Origin: WACF01 sp040880205
GTDB lineage: Bacteria > Pseudomonadota > Gammaproteobacteria > Pseudomonadales > Cellvibrionaceae
NCBI GenBank assembly: GCA_040880205.1
Contig: JBBDIU010000102.1
Coordinates: 1-18,706 of the forward strand
Direction: 5' to 3'
Length of the DNA stretch: 18,706 nucleotides
In this document: positions 1 to 6,887 of the stretch, piece by piece
Position numbering within the stretch: the stretch's first letter is position 1
Layout of the letters: every line of letters begins with the position of its first letter
Notes under the pieces: model-generated
Database searches by the model: none
What the model saw: only the letters and a program-made list of their open reading frames with translations
What the model was told of the DNA's origin: nothing
Translations under genes and position numbers: made by a program

Positions 1-71
1 GTTTCTTGACTTTAGTGGCGCATGGACCGCCGGTAGATTGGATGCGAATTCAGTAGGGGAAGAACGCATCC

Positions 72-1376
72 ATGAGCGCCATCGGCCATCTCACAACCGG
101 GTTATTCTTGCTTTCCTCTTTGGCGAGCGTTACCGCCACAGCCGCGACATTGAGTGAGGAAGTGGTTGAGCCCCATGCATACACGGACGCGGATGACGCC
201 CGGTTTTCAGGAGTGGCAGTGCTATCCGAGGGCCATCTGGTGTTGGCCGCGAACGATAGCGATGAACGGGCAATCGATTCCACCGGGAATGCTAGCGCAT
301 CGCGTGACGACGAGCCGGAAAAGGATCCCGGACCCTCCCTCAACCTAACCTACCGCGGTTACGGTATTAGCCTGGGCGATTCCAAAGGGGTAAAGGGCAT
401 ACGCCTCAACTATCGTGATTCCCAGTTGCAAAGCGTTTATGGTGTCAATGCGACCCTCTGGGCACCTTTCGAATATCAAACCAGCGGTGCTGTTACCGGA
501 CTCGCCTTGGGCTTGCCGGTTACCGGGGCGGAATCCATCGAAGGTATTGCGCTGAGTCTGTTCGCCGCCGGCACCAAGGGTGACTTTACCGGCGTCGACG
601 TGAGCGGCCTCGGCTTTGTCGCCGGGAATACCTTCACGGGCATCGGCGTCAGCGGTATCGGGCGCGTATCCGGCGACAATTCCCAGGGGATCCAGGCGGC
701 GGGGCTGGGTCTGGTGGCGGGGGATAATTTCAGCGGTGCCGGACTGTCTGGTGTCGGGCTGGTTGCCGGCAAAAATTTCGGTGGGTTGGGTGTATCGGGT
801 GTTGGATTGGTTGCCGGCGACGACTTCCGGGGAATCGGGGTTGCGGGTATTGGACTGGTCGCCGGCAGGGATTTGCGCGGCATTGGCATTAGCGGCATCG
901 GCCTGGTCAGCGGGGGCCGGGTGAAGGGCATCGCCGTGGGCGGTATCGCGGTGGTGGGCGGTGATGAGTTGACGGGCTTGTCCTTGGCCGGGGTCGCCGC
1001 GGCCGGTGGACCCATTCGCGGCGTGAGTATCGCCGGACTTGCCGTGGCCTCCGAGGAAATCACTGGCGTGGGGATCGGCACGCTCGGTGTCGCCGCCGGC
1101 AGAGTGAGAGGGCTTACCGTGGGCGCAGTGGTTGGCGCTGGTGAATACACTGGGTTGGCATTGGCACCGGCGCACTTCCGGATCAGCAAAGGTGGTCAAT
1201 TCAACGGCCTCGCGGTCAGTGCCTGGAACCGTATCAAAGGCAACAACGCGGGCTGGACTATTGGCCTGCTGAACGACGCGAGCCATTCCGAGGGCTATCA
1301 AATTGGGCTGATTAATGTGGTCCGTGACAATCCCAAGTGGCTGAGGGTTTTGCCGCTGTTCAATAGGAGTTTCTAG
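72..1376 (+). CDS. Exported glycine-rich repeat protein, LA_2272-like surface repeat type
   Basis: Function unknown. The N-terminus (MSAIGHLTTGLFLLSSLASVTATA) reads as a Sec signal peptide with cleavage near ATA-A, residues 23-26, so the protein should leave the cytoplasm. Residues 30-100 are acidic and low-complexity. From about residue 174 to 360 there are some twelve repeats of a 16-residue unit of type G-I-G-V-S-G-I-G-L-V-A-G-D-x-F-x, shortening to 15 then 14 residues towards the end. The C-terminus has IGLLN and IGLIN motifs and ends LPLFNRSF. The alternating small/aliphatic pattern suggests a beta-solenoid. The repeats and the IGLIN-type ending resemble what I remember of LA_2272 family surface repeat proteins; that match is from memory. 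The ATG at 72 is preceded by AGGGGAAG about ten bases upstream. The gene stands alone, followed by a separate + strand gene. Confidence 0.75.
   Translation: MSAIGHLTTGLFLLSSLASVTATAATLSEEVVEPHAYTDADDARFSGVAVLSEGHLVLAANDSDERAIDSTGNASASRDDEPEKDPGPSLNLTYRGYGISLGDSKGVKGIRLNYRDSQLQSVYGVNATLWAPFEYQTSGAVTGLALGLPVTGAESIEGIALSLFAAGTKGDFTGVDVSGLGFVAGNTFTGIGVSGIGRVSGDNSQGIQAAGLGLVAGDNFSGAGLSGVGLVAGKNFGGLGVSGVGLVAGDDFRGIGVAGIGLVAGRDLRGIGISGIGLVSGGRVKGIAVGGIAVVGGDELTGLSLAGVAAAGGPIRGVSIAGLAVASEEITGVGIGTLGVAAGRVRGLTVGAVVGAGEYTGLALAPAHFRISKGGQFNGLAVSAWNRIKGNNAGWTIGLLNDASHSEGYQIGLINVVRDNPKWLRVLPLFNRSF
591..1151 (+). repeat. Coding tandem repeats, about 48 bp per unit
   Basis: About twelve in-frame units encode the 16-residue solenoid repeat of the exported protein. 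Successive units begin GVDVSG, GIGVSG, GIQAAG, GAGLSG, GLGVSG, GIGVAG, GIGISG, GIAVGG, GLSLAG, GVSIAG, GVGIGT and GLTVGA. The central units are the most alike. The units lose one and then two residues towards the C-terminus, which suggests old duplication followed by drift. Confidence 0.8.
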
Positions 1377-1437
1377 AGGATTGCTCCCTGGATGGGCACG
1401 GCGGGGAATAGAATGCTAGGATTACCAGTCCGAGCAC

Positions 1438-1473
1438 CCCAAACCCAAACCCAAATCCAAACCCAAACCCAAG
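1438..1473 (+). repeat. CCCAAA hexamer microsatellite, six copies, upstream of the GNAT-nitrilase gene
   Basis: Six hexamers in a row read CCCAAA x3, TCCAAA, CCCAAA, CCCAAG. The array ends 21 bases before the start codon at 1495, so it sits in the promoter or 5' untranslated region. The opposite strand carries five runs of three or more G with loops of 3, 9, 3 and 3 bases, close to a G-quadruplex pattern but with one long loop. Confidence 0.85.
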
Positions 1474-1494
1474 CCGAGCGAGCAGTACCTTCTT

Positions 1495-3018
1495 ATGTCG
1501 ATCGAAGCAGCACGTCTAAAGATCTGCAACCTTTCCATGGAGCAATACCCTCAGATCAAGGCCCTGATGGATGAAGCCTACCCACAATTGGGAGGCGCAT
1601 GGCCCCAGCACACGCTTTCTCATTTGATTCAGGAATTTCCAGAAGGCCAGGTGGGCATTCTGGACGAGGGAGAGTTGGTGGGTATCGCCCTCAGCGTGCA
1701 GGTCAATTACGCGCGCTTGTCCAACCCGCACACCTATGAAGATATCGTCGACAGCAACGACAAGGTTATAAGCGATCCCGAGGGGGATGCACTCTACGGC
1801 CTGGACGTGGTTATCAAGCAGAGCCACCGCGGGCTACGCCTCGGCCGTCGCCTTTACGAGGCGCGCAAGGAACTGTGCCGCCAATACAATCTGAAGGGTA
1901 TTCTGGCCGGTGGCCGGATCCCCAACTACCACAATCACAAAACTGAAATGAGTCCCACCGAATACATCGGCAAAGTGGCCGCGCGGGAAATCTATGATCC
2001 GATTCTCAGCTTCCAACTCGCCAACGACTTCACGGTTAAGCGGCTGCTAAAAAAATACCTGCCGGAAGATGAACAATCAGTCGGTTACGCAACCCTGCTG
2101 GAGTGGGACAACATTCTTTACGAACCCACCCATACGGTTTTGGAAGCGCCGAAAGCCATCGTTCGGGTTGGCGCGGTGCAATGGCAAATGCGCGCGGTGG
2201 GTTCCGTGGATGAAATGCTGGAGCAGGTGGAGTTCTTCGTCGATGCGGTTTCCGACTACCAGAGCGACTTTATCGTGTTTCCCGAGCTGTTCAATGCGCC
2301 GCTCATGGGGCTCGGTGATCAGACATCCCAAACCGAAGCCATTCGTTTTTTGGCGCAGTTTACCGACCATCTGCGAGACGAAATGTCGCGTATGGCAATC
2401 GAGTACAACGCCAACATTGTGGCTGGGTCCATGCCCGTCCTTGAGAACGATAAGTTGTATAATGTTTCTTATCTATGTCATCGCAGCGGTCGCATTGACG
2501 AGCAACGCAAAATCCACATGACGCCCCACGAGAAAAACGACTGGGTTTTTCACGGCGGCGACGCATTGAACGTATTCGAAACCGATGCCGGGCGAGTGGG
2601 TATATTGATCTGTTACGACGTGGAGTTCCCAGAGTTGTCGCGGATTCTGGCGGAGAAAAACCTGGAAATTCTGTTTGTTCCTTTCTGGACGGACACTAAA
2701 AACAGTTATCTCCGGGTCAGGCACTGCGCGCAGGCGCGGGCCGTGGAAAATGAATGTTACGTGGTTATCGCCGGCAGTGTGGGCAACCTGCCCAAAGTCG
2801 AAAGCCTGGACGTGCAGTACAGCCAATCGGCGGTGCTAACCCCTTCCGATTTTCCCTTCCCGCACGACGCAATCCTGTCCGAGGCTACCCCGAACACCGA
2901 AATGCTGCTTTTTTCCGATTTGGATATGTCCAAGTTGAAAATTCTGCACAGCGAAGGTTCGGTCCGGAACCTCAAGGACCGACGCAAGGACCTGTACGAT
3001 GTCCTGATCAAGAAGTAA
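1495..3018 (+). CDS. GNAT acetyltransferase fused to nitrilase-superfamily (carbon-nitrogen) hydrolase
   Basis: A two-domain enzyme of 507 residues. The N-terminal part (about 5-210) is a GNAT acetyltransferase fold, with the acetyl-CoA loop visible as HRGLRLGRRL at 111-120 after the strand GLDVVI. The C-terminal part (about 222-500) is a carbon-nitrogen hydrolase with the full Glu-Lys-Cys triad: E264 in FPELF, K339 in RKIHM and C373 in LICYDVEFPE. It should hydrolyse a nitrile or amide bond in the cytoplasm; substrate unknown. The same order and length occur in Bacillus subtilis YhcX (recalled, about 513 residues). The ATG at 1495 has only a weak ribosome site, and the next ATG (1537) is no better and would cut the GNAT domain. 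A CCCAAA array lies just upstream. The gene is probably monocistronic, 92 bases before the lipoprotein gene. Confidence 0.9.
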   Translation: MSIEAARLKICNLSMEQYPQIKALMDEAYPQLGGAWPQHTLSHLIQEFPEGQVGILDEGELVGIALSVQVNYARLSNPHTYEDIVDSNDKVISDPEGDALYGLDVVIKQSHRGLRLGRRLYEARKELCRQYNLKGILAGGRIPNYHNHKTEMSPTEYIGKVAAREIYDPILSFQLANDFTVKRLLKKYLPEDEQSVGYATLLEWDNILYEPTHTVLEAPKAIVRVGAVQWQMRAVGSVDEMLEQVEFFVDAVSDYQSDFIVFPELFNAPLMGLGDQTSQTEAIRFLAQFTDHLRDEMSRMAIEYNANIVAGSMPVLENDKLYNVSYLCHRSGRIDEQRKIHMTPHEKNDWVFHGGDALNVFETDAGRVGILICYDVEFPELSRILAEKNLEILFVPFWTDTKNSYLRVRHCAQARAVENECYVVIAGSVGNLPKVESLDVQYSQSAVLTPSDFPFPHDAILSEATPNTEMLLFSDLDMSKLKILHSEGSVRNLKDRRKDLYDVLIKK

Positions 3019-3110
3019 GTGAGAGGGTAGACGTAAGGGGCTCGCCAGCCGCGGAGGAGGGTGTTGAACCTTGGCGCCGTTTCGCACTCAGACGCTAATG
3101 AGGGTCGAAG

Positions 3111-3428
3111 ATGGGAGACATAATGCACTTCATCAGGTTTAGTCCGAAATCGATTGCGACGGCGTGCGCCGCCGCGTGTTTCTCCATGGTACTGGTGGCC
3201 TGCGGGAGCTTGCCGGGCAACGAGCGCTTGAGAGCGCCCAACTATGCGTCTCCCGTAAGCGCGGACCGGTGGGAAGTAAGCTGCGGGCGCAACAGGATTA
3301 TTATCGATGACGATTCGATGGACGAGTTTTACAACAGCGATGGCAGCACTAAATCCTACATGGATTTTTGTCGGGACAACGAAGCTTCCCTGATCAGGCG
3401 ACGCGCGAGGGATATCGGTAATCAGTAG
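3111..3428 (+). CDS. Small lipoprotein, hypothetical
   Basis: A 105-residue protein of unknown function. A basic start, a hydrophobic stretch and the lipobox LVAC-G put the lipidated cysteine at residue 31 (27 if translation begins at the ATG at 3123), so it should be a membrane lipoprotein facing the periplasm. Glycine and serine follow the cysteine with no aspartate at +2, which by the E. coli rule favours the outer membrane. The mature part of about 75 residues is polar, has two further cysteines (SCGRN and DFCRD) that could form a disulfide, and ends in a basic RRRARD stretch. The ATG at 3111 has AGGG at 3101-3104; the ATG at 3123 has GGGAGA four bases away, so the start is undecided. Its last 7 bases overlap the convergent kinase gene. 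Confidence 0.75.
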   Translation: MGDIMHFIRFSPKSIATACAAACFSMVLVACGSLPGNERLRAPNYASPVSADRWEVSCGRNRIIIDDDSMDEFYNSDGSTKSYMDFCRDNEASLIRRRARDIGNQ

Positions 3429-5806
3429 TCAAATTCCCGAACGACCCGAAAACCAATCATATCGGATTTTGTCGCGGCGCTTTCCTTTTCTCGGGCGTAG
3501 CTGAAGAGTTCTGTATAGCTGTCTCTGGCAGCGCCACCGCGAACCAGTCGAGATGAGCAATTTTCCGCCGCGACCGCACTGCCATCGGTGGGCGCGCCGA
3601 TGTAGTGGTTCTGGTAGCAATCCAATACCCATTCCGCCACGTTGCCGGCGGTGTCGTGCAGTCCAAAGGGATTGGGCGGAAAGCTGCCGACCGGCGCGGT
3701 TTTACTCGAGAGCAGGCCGGTATAGTCGCTGTCGCAGCCGCGTTTGCAATTGGCTCTGTCGGAGGCGGCTCCGTCGCCCCACCAATTGGCGGCGCTGCTG
3801 CCGGCGCGGGCACTATATTCCCATTCCGCTTCAGTGGGCAGACGATAGGTCCTGCCAGTTTGCTCACTTAACCACGTAGTGTAAGCCATGGCGTCGTGCC
3901 AACTGACGTTGATCACCGGGCGGCTGCCTTGACCCCAGCGATTGTCGTCGGGTATTGCGGCGTCGGTTGCATTGGCGAATTGCTGGTAATCGGCGAAGGT
4001 GACTTCATACTTACCGATAGCGAATTTCCGGATAATGTGTACGTCTCGTTCCGGAGATAAATGCGCTTCGCCTTTTTGTCCCATGGTAAAGCGACCCGGT
4101 ACAATAACAATCATTTCCGGCCCCTTGCCGCCATTCGCCAGGGTGTCGAACAGAACCTCACCAGGCGTGTGCAGCGGCTCCAACTGATGCTCCACGGTCA
4201 AATCACCGCCCCGCAGGCTGACCCACTGCCGGTGGGTGGCATAGCCGGGCTTGGAAACTTCCAAGTGATAGCGACCCGACTCCAATTCAATTCCGTCGCG
4301 GTATTTTTCCCGAATGTTAAGGATGCGTATCAGCGCATCAGCTGGCTCGGTTGCTACGCTAAGCGCATAGCGCGATTTCGCGATCGGTGAAGCATTTGGT
4401 ATTGGCTCTTCGACGTTAACGTCATGGGCCGATGACTGGCGATCGGGTTGTTCCACCTCCAGCAAATCGAAATCCTGGTTTTGAATCGAAGCAGAGGAGG
4501 GACGGGATGAGGCGAAGTTCTGCTCCTCGGCCGATTCCAGACGGCTGAAACGCTCTGCGTAACCTTCAATAGACGCCGCCGTCGAATAAACAAACTCTTC
4601 GAGACCGCTCGGTAGATACTGGTCCAGCGGTGCATTAAATCGAACCAAGCCGACGCACAGGGCACTCCAAACAATGGAGGCGGTAAACAACAGGGCGAAA
4701 CCTCGCGTCACGATGCCGAGCTTGCGGCTGGACATTTCCTGATAGTGAGCGGCTTTCCGAATACGGGTGGACACTACGGTATTCCGCTGATTTTCTCCCG
4801 TGTCAACTTCGGTTCTGACTTCAGTCACCTTGGCGTCTGGATGGCGAAAGAAGCCGCGGTTGGGAGTCCAGCGCCAGTTGAAAACTCCAGCGCCCATCTG
4901 CGACAGTTTGATGCGCAAGACCGCGAAGCTGGTTAACAACAAGGCCTTGAACAAGGCCATGACATTCATGTCGGAGGGGTTGGTTTGCGGTGTTCGACGG
5001 GCCGGGTAACCGCCCAGGGTTTCCTCGATTGCCGTTATCGCCTCGACAATCTCCGCTCCGCGTTGGAAGCGATCATTGGCATTTTTGGCCAGCAGGCGAT
5101 TTAACACACCTTGGTAAACCGCGTGTTGGCCGGGTAGAGTGGGAACGGGCGCGGTTAGATGCTTGATGGCGATGGCCACGGCTTCTTCCGCCTGGTAGGG
5201 AACAACTCCGGTTAACATTTCATAGAATACGATTCCCAGGCTGTAAATGTCGGATCGGCCATCTATGGGATGACCACGCGCCTGTTCGGGGCTCATGTAA
5301 TGCGGAGTACCAACGACCGTGCCGGCATTGGTAACCTTGGATGCGGCACTGGTGGTTTTGGCCACGCCGAAGTCCGTCAGTACTGCCGTGCCGTCTTCGC
5401 GAAACAGAATATTTTCCGGTTTGACGTCGCGGTGTACATAGCCCTTGGTGTGTGCAACGTCCAGCGCTTTCGCCACTTCCTTGATCACGGTTAGCACCTC
5501 GGCGGCTTCCAGGCCGTCGCGCATTTTTTCGTGAACCGTGCCGCCGGGCAGGTAGTCCATGGCGATGTAGTTGAGGCTTTTGTAGCGGCCAATATCGTAG
5601 ATGGAGACGATGTTGGGGTGCGATAATTGGCCGACAATATTGGCTTCGCGTTGAAAGCGTTCGCTGAATACCGGGTCCGCGTTTAGTACTGGTGACATTA
5701 CCTTCAATGCGACTTCGCGGCCCACGCTGAGTTGGATGGCCAAATAAACCGTGGACATGCCACCCTGGTTTATTTTGCGAATTATTCGGTAGCCGGGTAT
5801 TTGCAT
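3422..5806 (-). CDS. Transmembrane Ser/Thr protein kinase with PEGA and FGE-like (SUMF1) sensor domains
   Basis: A 794-residue membrane kinase. Residues 6-265 are a complete Hanks-type kinase: glycine loop QGGMSTVYLA (14-23), K35, catalytic HRDVKPEN (125-132), DFG (145-147) and GTPHYMSPEQA (166-176). Residues 266-363 form a linker. One membrane helix (about 365-388) places the remainder outside. A PEGA domain spans about 480-545 and an FGE-sulfatase/SUMF1-type domain 563-792, with WEYSARAG, GNVAEW, VRGG and IGFRVVRE. Catalytic FGEs have a cysteine pair after the VRGG motif; here VRGGAARDSYTELF has none, so this domain probably binds a ligand instead. C687, C691, C730 and C750 could form disulfides. 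The gene follows the PP2C gene after 12 bases without a clear ribosome site, so translation may be coupled. It resembles PpkA/PknB-type kinases; the phosphorylation target is inferred to be the nearby FHA protein. Confidence 0.93.
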   Translation of the reverse strand: MQIPGYRIIRKINQGGMSTVYLAIQLSVGREVALKVMSPVLNADPVFSERFQREANIVGQLSHPNIVSIYDIGRYKSLNYIAMDYLPGGTVHEKMRDGLEAAEVLTVIKEVAKALDVAHTKGYVHRDVKPENILFREDGTAVLTDFGVAKTTSAASKVTNAGTVVGTPHYMSPEQARGHPIDGRSDIYSLGIVFYEMLTGVVPYQAEEAVAIAIKHLTAPVPTLPGQHAVYQGVLNRLLAKNANDRFQRGAEIVEAITAIEETLGGYPARRTPQTNPSDMNVMALFKALLLTSFAVLRIKLSQMGAGVFNWRWTPNRGFFRHPDAKVTEVRTEVDTGENQRNTVVSTRIRKAAHYQEMSSRKLGIVTRGFALLFTASIVWSALCVGLVRFNAPLDQYLPSGLEEFVYSTAASIEGYAERFSRLESAEEQNFASSRPSSASIQNQDFDLLEVEQPDRQSSAHDVNVEEPIPNASPIAKSRYALSVATEPADALIRILNIREKYRDGIELESGRYHLEVSKPGYATHRQWVSLRGGDLTVEHQLEPLHTPGEVLFDTLANGGKGPEMIVIVPGRFTMGQKGEAHLSPERDVHIIRKFAIGKYEVTFADYQQFANATDAAIPDDNRWGQGSRPVINVSWHDAMAYTTWLSEQTGRTYRLPTEAEWEYSARAGSSAANWWGDGAASDRANCKRGCDSDYTGLLSSKTAPVGSFPPNPFGLHDTAGNVAEWVLDCYQNHYIGAPTDGSAVAAENCSSRLVRGGAARDSYTELFSYAREKESAATKSDMIGFRVVREFDY

Positions 5807-5818
5807 GGGGCTAGAAAC

Positions 5819-6670
5819 TTAGATGAGAAGCCAGAAGCACAAGAGAATAAAAGACAGCAGGGTGATTCCATAGATTAGGCTATCCCACAGGCGGTCTCCG
5901 ACGATTTTTGGAAGCCAGTCCCACCACGCTTGAAACCTGGAAAGGCGATTCAATGGGGATTCAATTATCTGCACCGTAATATTGTCGCGCCCACCTCGGG
6001 CCAACGCTTGTTTTACCAACTTGTTGACCGCATCGCGCACGGAGCGCGAATCACACAATATTTGCGCAATCATTTCATTGCTGAGCTCGTCGGTCAGGCC
6101 GTCGCTGCACAGCAGTATCCATTGTTTTTGCCGCCACAAGCCCTTGACGGAATCCACGCGAATGTGGCCCGCGTCCTGCGAGCCGATGCACTGGGTAATA
6201 ACGTTTTTGTCCGGATGAGTGGCCGCTTCATCTTCCGCGATTGCGCCGGATGCCAGGAGCAGTTGCACATAGGAGTGGTCGGTAGAGATTTGTTCGAGTG
6301 TGCCTCCGGTGCTGTCGGGATCCCACAAGTAGGCTCGGCTGTCCCCGACCCAGGCGACCTGGTATTCGTGCTCGTCACTCAGGAGGGCAACCACGGTGGA
6401 GCCCATGCCGGCAGCACCCACACCTTCCTCGACTGCGCTGAGTACGGACTCGTGGGCTTGTTGTATCGAGTCAACCAGATCATTCCCGCGCTCGGTACTT
6501 TTTTGAATGGTCTCGACCACGATCGCGCTGGCCACTTCGCCCGCCTCGTGGCCGCCCATGCCGTCGGCCACCAACCACAGGCCGCGTTCGGGAATGCTAA
6601 GATAGCTGTCTTCGTTGTTGCCGCGTAGCAGGCCTTTATCGGTGGCGGCACTGAAGTTGGTTAGAGGCAT
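5819..6670 (-). CDS. PP2C-family Ser/Thr phosphatase with C-terminal membrane anchor (PppA/Stp-like)
   Basis: A 283-residue metal-dependent phosphatase expected to remove phosphate from targets of the adjacent kinase. The PP2C motifs are present in order: RGNNEDSY (16-23), VADGMGGHEAG (34-44, metal ligand D36), GMGSTVV (88-94), VGDSRAYL (108-115), CSDGLTDEL (188-196, D190) and GGRDNITV (226-233, D229). Bacterial Stp/PppA enzymes usually stop near residue 240. This one adds a Trp-rich segment and a helix at 264-283 that is the very end of the chain, which makes it a tail-anchored inner-membrane protein with the catalytic domain in the cytoplasm. It is the first gene of a leftward operon with the kinase. 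The ATG at 6670 is supported by the conserved N-terminus but has no strong ribosome site. Confidence 0.93.
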   Translation of the reverse strand: MPLTNFSAATDKGLLRGNNEDSYLSIPERGLWLVADGMGGHEAGEVASAIVVETIQKSTERGNDLVDSIQQAHESVLSAVEEGVGAAGMGSTVVALLSDEHEYQVAWVGDSRAYLWDPDSTGGTLEQISTDHSYVQLLLASGAIAEDEAATHPDKNVITQCIGSQDAGHIRVDSVKGLWRQKQWILLCSDGLTDELSNEMIAQILCDSRSVRDAVNKLVKQALARGGRDNITVQIIESPLNRLSRFQAWWDWLPKIVGDRLWDSLIYGITLLSFILLCFWLLI

Positions 6671-6742
6671 TCGATATACCGAACTGGAAGCCGAGTCATG
6701 CTTTATTGGGAATATGGACTGTCAGAGCACGCCCTTGGCTTT

Positions 6743-6770
6743 ATCTTACCTGTATATGGACCATGGTAAA
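6743..6770 (-). promoter_or_regulatory. Candidate sigma70 promoter for the phosphatase-kinase operon
   Basis: On the minus strand, TTTACC (6770-6765) and TAAGAT (6748-6743) are 16 bases apart, each matching 4 of 6 consensus positions. Transcription would start near 6736, giving a leader of about 65 nt before the phosphatase ATG. This is inferred from pattern alone. Confidence 0.3.
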
Positions 6771-6791
6771 GTGATTTTTCATGCTAAGCTA

Positions 6792-6820
6792 TTGAAAATG
6801 CAGCTGGTTTTGCTTAATTT
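6792..6820 (+). promoter_or_regulatory. Candidate sigma70 promoter for the FHA gene
   Basis: TTGAAA (6792-6797) and TAATTT (6815-6820) are 17 bases apart in the 217-bp region between the divergent phosphatase and FHA genes. The -35 is good and the -10 is weak. The predicted start is near 6828, about 60 bases before the ATG at 6888. Confidence 0.27.
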
Positions 6821-6887
6821 AACAGCCTTCGCATCCCGCCTGTGACACAAGGGCCGCGGGGGCACACAGACAACGAGGCCTGAAAGC

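Noticed and set aside
345..1301. Long minus-strand ORFs (318 and 237 residues) opposite the repeat protein
   Set aside because: They are shadows of a repetitive coding region. Their Pro/Thr-rich or His/Asp-rich composition is an echo of the sense codons, there is no ribosome site, and the + strand frame has a clear signal peptide and repeats.
1392..1574. 60-codon ORF covering the CCCAAA array
   Set aside because: The repeat gives a QTQTQIQTQ stretch, but the frame has no ribosome site and runs into the GNAT gene in another frame. It is more likely a 5' untranslated region.
3422..4120. Calling the kinase C-terminus a working formylglycine-generating enzyme
   Set aside because: The catalytic cysteine pair after VRGG is absent, and no sulfatase gene is in the window.
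5930..6628. 232-residue + strand ORF opposite the PP2C gene
   Set aside because: It has no recognisable motif and lies fully inside the phosphatase gene, whose motifs are complete.
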